From: Chlorocebus sabaeus
Lineage: Eukaryota > Chordata > Mammalia > Primates > Cercopithecidae
Direction of reading: 5' to 3'
Assembly: GCF_047675955.1 (NCBI RefSeq)
Contig: NW_027327441.1
Location: 598,291 to 662,290 of the forward strand
Length of the DNA: 64,000 bases
The notes under the pieces were generated by a model. The model saw only the letters and a program-made list of their open reading frames with translations. It was not told where the DNA came from and ran no database searches. Positions 36,401-49,444 of this stretch are shown here, piece by piece; position 1 is the first letter of the stretch; the number at the start of each line of letters is the position of its first letter. A program made the position numbers and the translations under genes.

Positions 36401-39400
36401 AAGATGTAACTCGGTGAGATGAATTAACAGAACACAGAGCAGTTTCTCAGAAAGCTTCTTTCCAGTTTCCAATGGAAGATATTTCCTTTTTCACCATAGC
36501 CCTCTATGGGCTTCCAAATATCACTTTGCCAATTCCACAAGAACAGCCTTAGCAAAAGGCTTCTTGAAGGGAAAGATGTAACTCTGTGAGATGCATTAAC
36601 AGAACACAGAGCAGTTTCTCAGAAGGCTTCTTTCCAGTTTTGAACGGAAGTTATTTCCTTTTTCACAATAGCCCTCTTTGGGCTTCCAAATATCCCTTTG
36701 CCAATTCCACAAGAACAGCCTTAGCGAAAGGCTTCTTGAAGGGAAAGATGTAACACTGTGAGATGAATTAACAGAACACAGAGCAGTTTCTCAGAAAGCT
36801 TCTTTCCAGTTTTGAACGGAAGATACTTCCTTTTTCACCATAGCCCTCTATGGGCTTCCAAATATCACTTTGCCAATTCCACAAGAACAGACTTAGCGAA
36901 AGGGTTCTTGAAGGGAAAGATGTAACTCGGTGAGATGAATTAACAGAACACAGAGCAGTTTCTCAGAAAGCTTCTTTCCAGTTTTGAACGGAAGATATTT
37001 CCTTTTTCAATACAGCCCTCTATGGGCTTCCAAATATCCCTTGCCAATTGCACAAGAACAGCCTTAGCGAAAGGCTTCTTGAAGGGAAAGATGTAACTCT
37101 GTGAGATGAATTAACAGAACACATAGCAGTTTCTCAGAAAGCTTCTTTCCAGTATTGAACGGAAGATAATTCCTTTTTCACCATAGCCCTCTATGGGCTT
37201 CCAAATATCCCTTTGCCAATTCCACAAGAACAGCCTAAGCGAAAGGATTCTTGAAGGGAAAGATGTAACTCTGTGAGATGAATTAACAGAACACAGAGCA
37301 GTTTCTCAGAAAGCTTCTTTCCAGTTTTGAACGGAAGATATTTCCTTTTTCACCACAGCCCTCTATGGGCTTCCAAATATCACTTTGCCAATTCCACAAG
37401 AACGGCCTTAGCGAAAGGGTTCTTGAAGGGAAAGATGTAACTCTGTGAGATGAATTAACGGAACACTGAGCAGTTTCTCAGAAAGCTTCTTTCCAGTTTT
37501 GAACGGAAGTTATTTCCTTTTTCACCATAGCCCTCTATGGGCTTCCAAATATCCCTTTGCCAATTCCACAAGAACAGCCTTAGCGAATGGCTTCTTGAAG
37601 GGAAAGATGTAACTCTGTGAGTTGAATTAACAGAACACAGAGCAGTTTCTCAGAAAGCTTCTTTCCAGTTTTGAACGGAAGATATTTCCTTTTTCACCAT
37701 AGCCCACTATGGGCTTCCAAATATCCCTTTGCCAACTCCACAAGAACAGCCTTAGCGAAAGACTTCTTGAAGGGAAAGATGTAACTCTGTGAGATGAATT
37801 AACAGAACACAGAGCAGTTTCTCAGAAAGCTTCTTTCCAGTTTTGAACGGAAGATAATTCCTTTTTCACCATAGCCCTCTATGTGCTTCCAAATATCCCT
37901 TTGCCAATTCCACAAGAACAGCCTTAGCGAAAGGCTTCTTGAAGGGAAAGATGTAACTCTGTGATATGAATTAAGAGAACACAGAGCAGTTTCTCAGAAA
38001 GCTTCTTTCCAGTTTTGAACGGAAGATATTTCCTTTTTCACCATAGCCCTCTAAGGGCTTCCAAATATCACTTTGCCAACTCCACAAGAACAGCCTTAGC
38101 GAAAGGCTTCTTGAAGGGAAAGATGTAACTCTGTGAGATGAATTAACGGAACACAGAGCAGTTTCTCAGAAAGCTTCTTTCCAGAATTGAACGCAAGATA
38201 TTTCCTTTTTCACCGTAGCCCTCCATGGGCTTCCAAATATCACTTTGCCAATTCCACAAGAACAGCCTTAGCGAAAGGCTTCTTGAAGGGAAAGATGTAA
38301 CTGGGTGAGATGAATTAACAGAACACAGAGCAGTTTCTCAGAAAGCTTCTTTCCAGTATTGAACGCAAGATATTTCCTTTTTCACCAAAGCCCTCTATGG
38401 GCTTCCAAATATCACTTTGCCAATTCCACAAGAACAGCCTTATCGAAAGGCTTCATGAAGGGAAAGATGTAACTCTGTGAGATGAATTAACAGAACACAG
38501 AGCAGTTTCTCAGAAAGCTTCTTTCCAGTTTTGAACGGAAGATACTTCCTTTTTCACCATAGGCCTCTATGGGCTTCCAAATATCACTTTGCCAATTCCA
38601 CAAGAACGGCCTTAGCGAAAGGGTTCTTGAAGGGAAAGATGTAACTCTGTGAGATGCATTAACGGAACACAGAGCAGTTTCTCAGAAGGCTCCTTTCCAG
38701 TATTGAACGCAAGATATTTCCTTTTTCACAGTATCCCTCCATGGACTTCCAAATATCACTTTGCCAATTCCACAAGAACAGCCTTAGCGAAAGGCTTCTT
38801 TAAGGGAAAGATGGGACTCTGTGAGATGAATTAACAGAACACAGAGCAGTTTCTCAGAAAGCTTCTTTCCAGTTTTGAACGGAAGATATTTCCTTTTTCA
38901 CCGTTGCCCTCTATGGGCTTCCAAATATCACTTTGCCAATTCCACAAGAACAGCCTTAGCGAAAGGCTTCTTGAAGGGAAAGATGTAACTCTGTGAGATG
39001 AATTAACAGAACACAGAGCAGTTTCTCAGAAAGCTTCTTTCCAGTTTTGAACGGAAGATATTTCCTTTTTCACCACAGCCCTCTATGGGCTTCCAAATAT
39101 CCCTTGCCAATTGCACAAGAACAGCCTTAGCGAAAGGCTTCTTCAAGGGAAAGATGTAACTCTGTGAGATGAATTAACAGAACACATAGCAGTTTCTCAG
39201 AAAGCTTCTTTCCAGTATTAAACGCAAGATATTTCCTTTTTCACCATAGCCCTCTATGGGCTTCCAAATATCATTTTGCCAATTCCACAAGAACAGCCTT
39301 AGCGAAAGACTTCTTGAAGGGAAAGATGTAACCCTGGGAGATGAATTATCAGAACACAGAGCAGTTTCTCAGAAAGCTTCTTTGCAGTTTTGAACGGAAG

Positions 39401-40739
39401 ATATTTCCTTTTTCACCATAGCCCTTAATGGGCTTCCAAATATCCCTTTGCCAATTCCACAAGAACAGCCTAAGCGAAGGGCTTCCTGAAGGAAAGATGT
39501 ACGTCTGTGAGATGAATTAACAGAACACAGAGCAGTTTCTCAGAATGCTTCTTTCCAGTTTTGAACGGAAGATAATTCCTTTTTCACCATAGCCCTCTAT
39601 GGGCTTCCAAATATCACTTTGCCAATTCCACAAGAAGAGACTTAGCGAAAGGCTTCTTGAAGGGAAAGGTGTAACTCTGTGAGATGAATTAACAGAACAC
39701 AGAGCAGTTTCTCAAAAAGCTTCTTTCCAGTATTGAACGCAAGATATTTCCTTTTTCACCGTAGCGCTCCATGGGCTTCCAAATATCCCTTTGCCAATTC
39801 GACAAGAACAGCCTTAGCGAAAGGCTTCTTAAAGGGAAAGATGTAACTCGGTGAGATGAATAAACAGAACATAGAGCAGTTTCTCAGAAAGCTTCTTTCC
39901 AGTATTAAACGCAAGATATTTCCTTTTTCACCATAGCCCTCTATGGGCTTCCAAATATCATTTTGCCAATTCCACAAGAACAGCCTTAGCGAAAGACTTC
40001 TTGAAGGGAAAGATGTAACCCTGGGAGATGAATTATCAGAACACAGAGCAGTTTCTCAGAAAGCTTCTTTGCAGTTTTGAACGGAAGATATTTCCTTTTT
40101 CACCATAGCCCTTAATGGGCTTCCAAATATCCCTTTGCCAATTCCACAAGAACAGCCTAAGCGAAGGGCTTCCTGAAGGAAAGATGTACGTCTGTGAGAT
40201 GAATTAACAGAACACAGAGCAGTTTCTCAGAAAGCTTCTTTCCAGTTTTGAACGGAAGATAATTCCTTTTTCACCATAGCCCTCTATGGGCTTCCAAATA
40301 TCACTTTGCCAATTCCACAAGAACAGACTTAGCGAAAGGCTTCTTGAAGGGAAAGTTTTAACTCTGTGAGATGAATTAACAGAACACAGAGCAGTTTCTC
40401 AAAAAGCTTCTTTGCAGTGTTGAACGCAAGATATTTCCTTTTTCACCGTAGCCCTCCATGGGCTTCCAAATATCACTTTGACAATTCCACAAGAACAGCC
40501 TTAGCGAAAGGCTTCTTGAAGGGAAAGATGTAAATCTGTGAGATGAATTAACAGAACATAGAGCAGTTTCTCAGAAAGCTTCTTTCCAGTTTTGACAGGA
40601 AGATATTTCCTTTTTCACCATAGCCCTCTATGGGCTTCTAAATATCACTTTGCCAATTCCATAAGAACAGCCTTAGCGAAAGGCTTCTTGAAGGGAAAGA
40701 TGTAACTCTGTGAGATGAATTAACAGAACACAGAGCAGT
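30421..40739 (-). repeat. 66-monomer duplication, copy 2, with six monomers deleted
   Basis: This segment repeats 19,075-30,420 but is 1,032 bp shorter. The left part (to about 34,026) keeps copy-specific marks such as TTAGCTAAAGG near 31,05x versus TTAGCGAAAGG near 33,28x, matching the two 13-mers of copy 1 position by position. The right part (from about 33,984) stays at a constant 10,314-bp offset over about 6.75 kb. I noticed only three substitutions there: CTCTTTGGG at 36,67x, GATATTTCC at 37,34x (GATACTTCC in copy 1) and CTTCTTAAAGG at 39,83x. It ends near 40,740, where GAAAGGAAGATACTTTC departs from the copy-1 continuation. Such low divergence implies a very recent event or an assembly duplication. 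Confidence 0.88.
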
Positions 40740-41044
40740 TTCTCAGAAAGCTTCTTTCCAGTTTTGAAAGGAAGATACTTTCTTTTTCACCATAGCCCTC
40801 TATGGGCTTCCAAATATCACTTTGCCAACTCCACAAGAACAGCCTCAGCGAAAGGCTTCTTGAAGGGAAAGATGTAACTCTGTGAGATGAATTAACAGAA
40901 CACAGGGCAGTTTCTCAGAAAGATTCTTTCCAGTTTTGAACGGAAGATATTTCATTTTTCACCATAGCCCTTAATGGGCTTCCAAATATCCCTTTGCCAA
41001 TTCCACAAGAACAGCCTTAGCGAAAGGCTTCTTGAAGGGAAAGA

Positions 41045-42780
41045 TGTAACTATGTGAGATGAATTAACAGAACACAGAGCAGTTTCTCAGAAAGCTTCTT
41101 TCCAGTATTGAACCGAAGATATTTCCTTTTTCACCGTAGCCCTCTATGGGCTTCCAAATATCACTTTGCCAATTCCACAAGAACAGCCTTAGCGAAAGGC
41201 TTCTTGACGGGAAAGATATAACTCTGTGAGATGAATTAACAGAACACAGAGCAGTTTCTGAAAAAGCTTCTTTCCAGTATTGAACGCAAGATATTTCCTT
41301 TTTCACCGTAGACCTCCATGGGCTTCCAAATATCACTTTGCCAATTCCACAAGAACAGCCTTAGCGAAAGGCTTCTTGAAGGGAAAGATGTAACTCAGTG
41401 AGATGAATTAACAGAACACAGAGCAGTTTCTCAGAAAGCTTCTTTCCAGTATTAAACGCAAGATATTTACTTTTTCACCATAGCCCTCTATGGGCTTCCA
41501 AATATCACTTTGCCAATTCCACAAGAACAGCCTTATCGAAAGGCTTCATGAAGGGAAAGATGTAACTCTGTGAGATGAATTAACAGAACACAGAGCAGTT
41601 TCTCAGAAAGCTTCTTTCCAGTTTTGAACGGAAGATATTTCCTTTTTCACCATAGCCCTCTATGGGCTTCCAAATATCCCTTTGCCAATTCCACAACAAC
41701 AGCCTTAGCGAAAGGCTTCCTGAAGGGAAAGATGTAACTCTGTGGGATGAATTAACAGAACACAGAGCAGTTTCTCAGAAAGCTTCTTTCCAGTATTGAA
41801 CGGAAGATAATTCCTTTTTCACAATAGCCCTCTATGGGATTCCAAATATCCGTTTGCCAATTCCACAGGAACAGCCTTAGCGAAAGGCTTCTTGAAGGGA
41901 AAGATGTAACTCTGTGAGATGAATTAACAGAAAACAGAGCAGTTTCTCAGAAAGCTTCTTTCCAGTTTTGAACGGAAGTTATTTCCTTTTTCACCATAGC
42001 CCTCTATGGGCTTCCAAATATCACATTGCCAATTCCACAAGAACAGCCTTAACGAAAGACTTCTTGAAGGGAAAGATTTAACTCTGTGAGATGAATTAAC
42101 AGAACACAGAGCAGTTTGTCAGAAAGCTTCTTTGCAATATTGAACGCAAGATATTTCCTTTTTCACAGTAGCTCTCCATGGACTTCCAAATATCACTTTT
42201 CCAATTCCACAAGAACAGCCTTAGCGAATGGCTTCTTGAAGGAAAAGATGTAACTCTGTGAGTTGAATTAACAGAACACAGAGCAGTTTCTCAGAAAGCT
42301 TCTTTCCAGTTTTGAACGGAAGATATTTCCTTTATCACCATAGCAATCTATGGGCTTCTAAATATCACTTTGCCAATTCCAAAAGAACAGCCTTAGCGAA
42401 AGGCTTCTTGAAGGGAAAGATGTAACTCTGTGAGAGGAATTAACAGAACACAGAGCAGTTTCTCAGAAAGCTTCTTTCCAGTTTTGAAAGGAAGATATTT
42501 CCTTTTTCACCATAGCCCTCTATGGGCTTCCAAATATCACTTTGCCAACTCCACAAGAACAGCCTTAGCGAAGGTCTTATTGAAGGGAAAGATGTAACTC
42601 TGTGAGATGAATTAACAGAACACAGAGCAGTTTCTCAGAAAGCTTCTTTCCAGTTTTGAACGGAAGCTATTTACTTTTTCACCATAGCCCTCTATGGGCT
42701 TCCAAATATCACTTTGCCAATTCAATAAGAACAACCTTAGCGAAAGGCTTCTTGAAGGGAAAGATGTAACTCTGTGAGAT
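41045..42780 (-). repeat. Return of the 16.8-18.7 kb sequence, one monomer deleted
   Basis: From about 41,045 the order of variants (TTGAACCGAAG, CTTGACGGGAAAGATATAAC, CTGAAAAAGC, GTAGACCTCC, GATATTTAC, CAACAACAGCC, CCGTTTGCC) repeats 16,805 onward at offset 24,240 bp. After about 42,352 the offset becomes 24,068, exactly 172 less. The monomer at 42,29x-42,46x is thus a hybrid of the two at 18,05x and 18,22x. The match ends near 42,780, where GAAATAACAG and a CCACAG monomer follow. The copies differ by scattered substitutions, more than the 66-mer copies do. Confidence 0.85.
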
Positions 42781-42833
42781 GAAATAACAGAACACAGAGC
42801 AGTTTCTCAGAAAGCTTCTTTCCAGTTTTGAAC

Positions 42834-45237
42834 GGAAGATATTTCCTTTTTCACCACAGCCCTCTATGGGCTTCCAAATATCCCTTGCCAATTGCACAAG
42901 AACAGCCTTAGCGAAAGGCTTCTTCAAGGGAAAGATGTAACTCTGTGAGATGAATTAACAGAACACATAGCAGTTTCTCAGAAAGCTTCTTTCCACTATT
43001 GAACGGAAGATAATTCCTTTTTCACCATAGCCCTCTATGGGCTCCAAATATCCCTTTGCCAATTCCACAAGAACAGCCTAAGCGAAAGGATTCTTGAAGG
43101 GAAAGATGTAACTCTGTGAGATGAATTAACAGAACACAGAGCAGTTTCTCAGAAAGCTTCTTTCCAGTTTTGAACGGAAGATACTTCCTTTTTCACCATA
43201 GGCCTCTATGGGCTTCCAAATATCACTTTGCCAATTCCACAAGAACAGCCTTAGCGAAAGGCTTCTTGAATTGAAAGATGTAACTCTGTGAGATGAATTA
43301 ACAGGACACAGAGCAGTTTCTCAGAAAGCTTCTTTCCAATTTTGAACGGAAGATACTTCCTTTTTCACCATAGGCCTCTATGGGCTTCCAAATATCACTT
43401 TGCCAATTCCACAGGAACAGCCTTAGCGAAAGGGTTCTTGAAGGGAAAGATGTAACTCTGTGAGATGAATTAACGGAACACAGAGCAGTTTCTCAGAAAG
43501 CTTCTTTCCAGTTTTGAATGGAAGTTATTTCCTTTTTCACCATAGCCCTCTATGGGCTTCCAAATATCACTTTGCTAATTCCACAAGAAGATCCTTAGCT
43601 AAAGGCTTCTTGAAGGGAAAGATGTAACTCTCTGAGATGAATTAACAGAACACAGAGCAGTTTCTCAGAAAGCTTCTTTCCAGTTTTGAACGGAAGTTAT
43701 TTCCTTTTTCACAATAGCCCTCTATGGGCTTCCAAATATCCCTTTGCCAATTCCACAAGAACAGCCTTAGCGAAAGGCTTCTTGAAGGGAAAGATGTAAC
43801 ACTGTGAGATGAATTAACAGAACACAGAGCAGTTTCTCAGAAAGCTTCTTTCCAGTTTTGAACGGAAGATACTTCCTTTTTCACCATAGCCCTCTATGGG
43901 CTTCCAAATATCACTTTGCCAATTCCACAAGAACAGACTTAGCGAAAGGGTTCTTGAAGGGAAAGATGTAACTCGGTGAGATGAATTAACAGAACACAGA
44001 GCAGTTTCTCAGAAAGCTTCTTTCCAGTTTCCAATGGAAGATATTTCCTTTTTCACCACAGCCCTCTATGGGCTTCCAAATATCCCTTGCCAATTGCACA
44101 AGAACAGCCTTAGCGAAAGGCTTCTTCAAGGGAAAGATGTAACTCTGTGAGATGAATTAACAGAACACATAGCAGTTTCTCAGAAAGCTTCTTTCCACTA
44201 TTGAACGGAAGATAATTCCTTTTTCACCATAGCCCTCTATGGGCTCCAAATATCCCTTTGCCAATTCCACAAGAACAGCCTAAGCGAAAGGATTCTTGAA
44301 GGGAAAGATGTAACTCTGTGAGATGAATTAACAGAACACAGAGCAGTTTCTCAGAAAGCTTCTTTCCAGTTTTGAACGGAAGATACTTCCTTTTTCACCA
44401 TAGGCCTCTATGGGCTTCCAAATATCACTTTGCCAATTCCACAAGAACAGCCTTAGCGAAAGGCTTCTTGAATTGAAAGATGTAACTCTGTGAGATGAAT
44501 TAACAGGACACAGAGCAGTTTCTCAGAAAGCTTCTTTCCAATTTTGAACGGAAGATACTTCCTTTTTCACCATAGGCCTCTATGGGCTTCCAAATATCAC
44601 TTTGCCAATTCCACAGGAACAGCCTTAGCGAAAGGGTTCTTGAAGGGAAAGATGTAACTCTGTGAGATGAATTAACGGAACACAGAGCAGTTTCTCAGAA
44701 AGCTTCTTTCCAGTTTTGAATGGAAGTTATTTCCTTTTTCACCATAGCCCTCTATGGGCTTCCAAATATCACTTTGCTAATTCCACAAGAAGATCCTTAG
44801 CTAAAGGCTTCTTGAAGGGAAAGATGTAACTCTCTGAGATGAATTAACAGAACACAGAGCAGTTTCTCAGAAAGCTTCTTTCCAGTTTTGAACGGAAGTT
44901 ATTTCCTTTTTCACAATAGCCCTCTATGGGCTTCCAAATATCCCTTTGCCAATTCCACAAGAACAGCCTTAGCGAAAGGCTTCTTGAAGGGAAAGATGTA
45001 ACACTGTGAGATGAATTAACAGAACACAGAGCAGTTTCTCAGAAAGCTTCTTTCCAGTTTTGAACGGAAGATACTTCCTTTTTCACCATAGCCCTCTATG
45101 GGCTTCCAAATATCACTTTGCCAATTCCACAAGAACAGACTTAGCGAAAGGGTTCTTGAAGGGAAAGATGTAACTCGGTGAGATGAATTAACAGAACACA
45201 GAGCAGTTTCTCAGAAAGCTTCTTTCCAGTTTCCAAT
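42834..45237 (-). repeat. 7-mer tandem repeat, 1,202-bp period, two copies
   Basis: GGAAG at 42,834 and 44,036 open two copies 1,202 bp long (7 x 172 minus 2). Each copy contains the same two one-base deletions (TATCCCTTGCC and GGGCTCCAAA) plus CTTCTTCAAGGG, TTCCACTATTG, TTGAATTGAAAG, CACAGGAACAGCC, TTGAATGGAAGTT, AAGATCCTTAGCTAAAGG, TAACACTGTG and TTTCCAATGG. I saw no difference between the copies by eye. Copy 1 ends in TTTCCAATGGAAG joined to the CCACAG type, the unequal-exchange junction. Confidence 0.9.
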
Positions 45238-45394
45238 GGAAGATATTTCCTTTTTCACCATAGCCCTCTATGGGATTCCAAATATCCGTTTGCCAGTTCC
45301 ACAGGAACAGCCTTAGCGAAAGGCTTCTTGAAGGGAAAGATGTAACTCTGTGAGATGAATTAACAGAACACAGAGCAGTTTCTCAGAAAGCTTC

Positions 45395-48300
45395 TTTCCA
45401 GTATTGAACGCAAGATATTTACTTTTTCACCATAGTCCTCTATGGGCTTCCAAATATCCCTTTGCCAATTCCACAAGAACAGCCTTATCGAAAGGCTTCA
45501 TGAAGGGAAAGATGTAACTCTGTGAGATGAATTAACAGAACACAGAGCAGTTTCTCAGAAAGCTTCTTTCCAGTTTTGAACGGAAGATATTTCCTTTTTC
45601 ACCATAGCCCTCTATGGGCTTCCAAATATCCCTTTGCCAATTCCACAAGAACAGCCTTAGCGAAAGGCTTCTTGAAGGGAAAGATGTAACTCTGTGAGTT
45701 GAATTAACAGAACACAGAGCAGTTTCTCAGAAAGCTTCTTTCCAGTTTTGAACGGAAGATATTTCCTTTTTCACCATAGCCCACTATGGGCTTCCAAATA
45801 TCCCTTTGCCAACTCCACAAGAACAGCCTTAGCGAAAGGCTTCTTGAAGGGAAAGATGTAACTCTGTGAGATGAATTAACAGAACACAGAGCAGTTTCTC
45901 AGAAAGCTTCTTTCCAGTATTGAACGGAAGATAATTCCTTTTTCACCATAGCCCTCTATGGGCTTCCAAATATCACTTTGCCAATTCCTCAAGAACAGCC
46001 TAAGCGAAAGGCTTCTTGAATTGAAAGATGTAACTCTGTGAGATGAATTAACAGAACACAGAGCAGTTTCTCGGAAAGCTTCTTTCCAATTTTGAACGGA
46101 AGATACTTCCTTTTTCACCATAGGCCTCTATGGGCTTCCAAATATCACTTTGCCAATTCCACAGGAACAGCCTTAGCGAAAGGGTTCTTGACGGGAAAGA
46201 TGTAACTCTGTGAGATGAATTAACGGAACACAGAGCAGTTTCTCAGAAAGCTTCTTTCCAGTTTTGAACGGAAGTTATTTCCTTTTTCACCATAGCCCTC
46301 TATGGGCTTCCAAATATCACTTTGCTAATTCCACAAGAACAGCCTTAGCGAAAGGCTTCTTGAAGGGAAAGATGTAACTCTCTGAGATGAATTAACAGAA
46401 TACAGAGCAGTTTCTCAGAAAGCTTCTTTCCAGTTTTGAACGGAAGTTATTTCCTTTTTCACAATAGCCCTCTATGGGCTTCCAAATATCCCTTTGCCAA
46501 TTCCACAAGAACAGCCTTAGCGAAAGGCTTCTTGAAGGGAAAGATGTAACACTGTGAGATGAATTAACAGAACACAGAGCAGTTTCTCAGAAAGCTTCTT
46601 TCCAGTTTTGAACGGAAGATACTTCCTTTTTCACCATAGCCCTCTATGGGCTTCCAAATATCACTTTGCCAATTCCACAAGAACAGACTTAGCGAAAGGG
46701 TTCTTGAAGGGAAAGATGTAACTCGGTGAGATGAATTAACAGAACACAGAGCAGTTTCTCAGAAAGCTTCTTTCCAGTTTCCAATGGAAGATATTTCCTT
46801 TTTCACCATAGCCCTCTATGGGCTTCCAAATATCACTTTGCCAATTCCACAAGAACAGCCTTAGCAAAAGGCTTCTTGAAGGGAAAGATGTAACTCTGTG
46901 AGATGCATTAACAGAACACAGAGCAGTTTCTCAGAAGGCTTCTTTCCAGTATTGAACGCAAGATATTTCCTTTTTCACAGTATCCCTCCATGGACTTCCA
47001 AATATCACTTTGCCAATTCCACAAGAACAGCCTTAGCGAAAGGCTTCTTTAAGGGAAAGATGTAACTCTGTGAGATGAATTAACAGAACACAGAGCAGTT
47101 TCTCAGAAAGCTTCTTTCCAGTTTTGAACGGAAGATATTTCCTTTTTCACCGTTGCCCTCTATGGGCTTCCAAATATCCCTTTGCCAATTCCACAAGAAC
47201 AGCCTTAGCGAAAGGCTTCTTGAAGGGAAAGATGTAACTCTGTGAGATGAATTAACAGAACACAGAGCAGTTTCTCAGAAAGCTTCTTTCCAGTTTTGAA
47301 CGGAAGATATTTCCTTTTTCACCACAGCCCTCTATGGGCTTCCAAATATCCCTTGCCAATTGCACAAGAACAGCCTTAGCGAAAGGCTTCTGGAAGGGAA
47401 AGATGTAACTCTGTGAGATGAATTAACAGAACACATAGCAGTTTCTCAGAAAGCTTCTTTCCAGTATTGAACGGAAGATAATTCCTTTTTCACCATAGCC
47501 CTCTATGGGCTTCCAAATATCCCTTTGCCAATTCCACAAGAACAGCCTAAGCGAAAGGATTCTTGAAGGGAAAGATGTAACTCTGTGAGATGAATTAACA
47601 GAACACAGAGCAGTTTCTCAGAAAGCTTCTTTCCAGTTTTGAACGGAAGATACTTCCTTTTTCACCATAGGCCTCTATGGGCTTCCAAATATCACTTTGC
47701 CAATTCCACAAGAACGGCCTTAGCGAAAGGGTTCTTGAAGGGAAAGATGTAACTCTGTGAGATGAATTAACGGAACACTGAGCAGTTTCTCAGAAAGCTT
47801 CTTTCCAGTTTTGAACGGAAGTTATTTCCTTTTTCACCGTAGCCCTCTATGGGCTTCCAAATATCCCTTTGCCAATTCCACAAGAACAGCCTTAGCGAAT
47901 GGCTTCTTGAAGGGAAAGATGTAACTCTGTGAGTTGAATTAACAGAACACAGAGCAGTTTCTCAGAAAGCTTCTTTCCAGTTTTGAACGGAAGATATTTC
48001 CTTTTTCACCATAGCCCACTATGGGCTTCCAAATATCCCTTTGCCAACTCCACAAGAACAGCCTTAGCGAAAGGCTTCTTGAAGGGAAAGATGTAACTCT
48101 GTGAGATGAATTAACAGAACACAGAGTAGTTTCTCAGAAAGCTTCTTTCCAGTTTTGAACGGAAGATATTTCCTTTTTCACCATAGCCCTCTATGGGCTT
48201 CCAAATATCCCTTTGCCAATTCCACAAGAACAGCCTTAGCGAAAGGCTTCTTGAAGGGAAAGATGTAACTCTGTGATATGAATTAAGAGAACACAGAGCA

Positions 48301-49402
48301 GTTTCTCAGAAAGCTTCTTTCCAGTTTTGAACGGAAGATATTTCCTTTTTCACCATAGCCCTCTAAGGGCTTCCAAATATCACTTTGCCAACTCCACAAG
48401 AACAGCCTTAGCGAAAGGCTTCTTGAAGGGAAAGATGTAACTCTGTGAGATGAATTAACGGAACACAGAGCAGTTTCTCAGAAAGCTTCTTTCCAGTATT
48501 GAACGCAAGATATTTCCTTTTTCACCGTAGCCCTCCATGGGCTTCCAAATATCACTTTGCCAATTCCACAAGAACAGCCTTAGCGAAAGGCTTCTTGAAG
48601 GGAAAGATGTAACTGGGTGAGATGAATTAACAGAACACAGAGCAGCTTCTCAGAAAGCTTCTTTCCAGTATTGAACGCAAGATATTTACTTTTTCACCAT
48701 AGTCCTCTATGGGCTTCCAAATATCCCTTTGCCAATTCCACAAGAACAGCCTTATCGAAAGGCTTCATGAAGGGAAAGATGTAACTCTGTGAGATGAATT
48801 AACAGAACACAGAGCAGTTTCTCAGAAAGCTTCTTTCCAGTTTTGAACGGAAGATATTTCCTTTTTCACCATAGCCCTCTATGGGCTTCCAAATATCCCT
48901 TTGCCAATTCCACAAGAACAGCCTTAGCGAAAGGCTTCTTGAAGGGAAAGATGTAACTCTGTGAGTTGAATTAACAGAACACAGAGCAGTTTCTCAGAAA
49001 GCTTCTTTCCAGTTTTGAACGGAAGATATTTCCTTTTTCACCATAGTCCACTATGGGCTTCCAAATATCCCTTTGCCAACTCCACAAGAACAGCCTTAGT
49101 GAAAGGCTTCTTGAAGGGAAAGATGTAACTCTGTGAGATGAATTAACAGAACACAGAGCAGTTTCTCAGAAAGCTTCTTTCCAGTAATGAACGGAAGATA
49201 ATTCCTTTTTCACCATAGCCCTCTATGGGCTTCCAAATATCACTTTGCCAATTCCTCAAGAACAGCCTAAGCGAAAGGCTTCTTGAATTGAAAGATGTAA
49301 CTCTGTGAGATGAATTAACAGAACACAGAGCAGTTTCTAAGAAAGCTTCTTTCCAGTTTTGAACGGAAGATACTTCCTTTTTCACCATAGGCCTCTATGG
49401 GC
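45395..49402 (-). repeat. 19-mer duplication: 45.40-46.14 kb repeated at 48.66-49.40 kb
   Basis: GTATTGAACGC with GATATTTAC and ATAGTCCTC is at 45,401 and 48,668, offset 3,267 bp (19 x 172 minus 1). About four monomers match (CTTATCGAAAGG, GGCTTCATG, GAGTTGAATT, CCCACTATGG or TCCACTATGG, AATTCCTCAAG, TTGAATTGAAAG). The copies differ at CTCGGAAAG vs CTAAGAAAG and CCAATTTTG vs CCAGTTTTG, which lets later copies be assigned to one parent or the other. The stretch between, 46.14-48.66 kb, holds monomers of the 24.4-28 kb kinds (TTTCCAATGG, GATGCATTAAC, CACCGTTGCC, CCACAG, CACATAG, ACACTGAGCAG). Confidence 0.8.
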
Positions 49403-49444
49403 TTCCAAATATCACTTTGCCAATTCCACAAGAACGGCCTTAGC

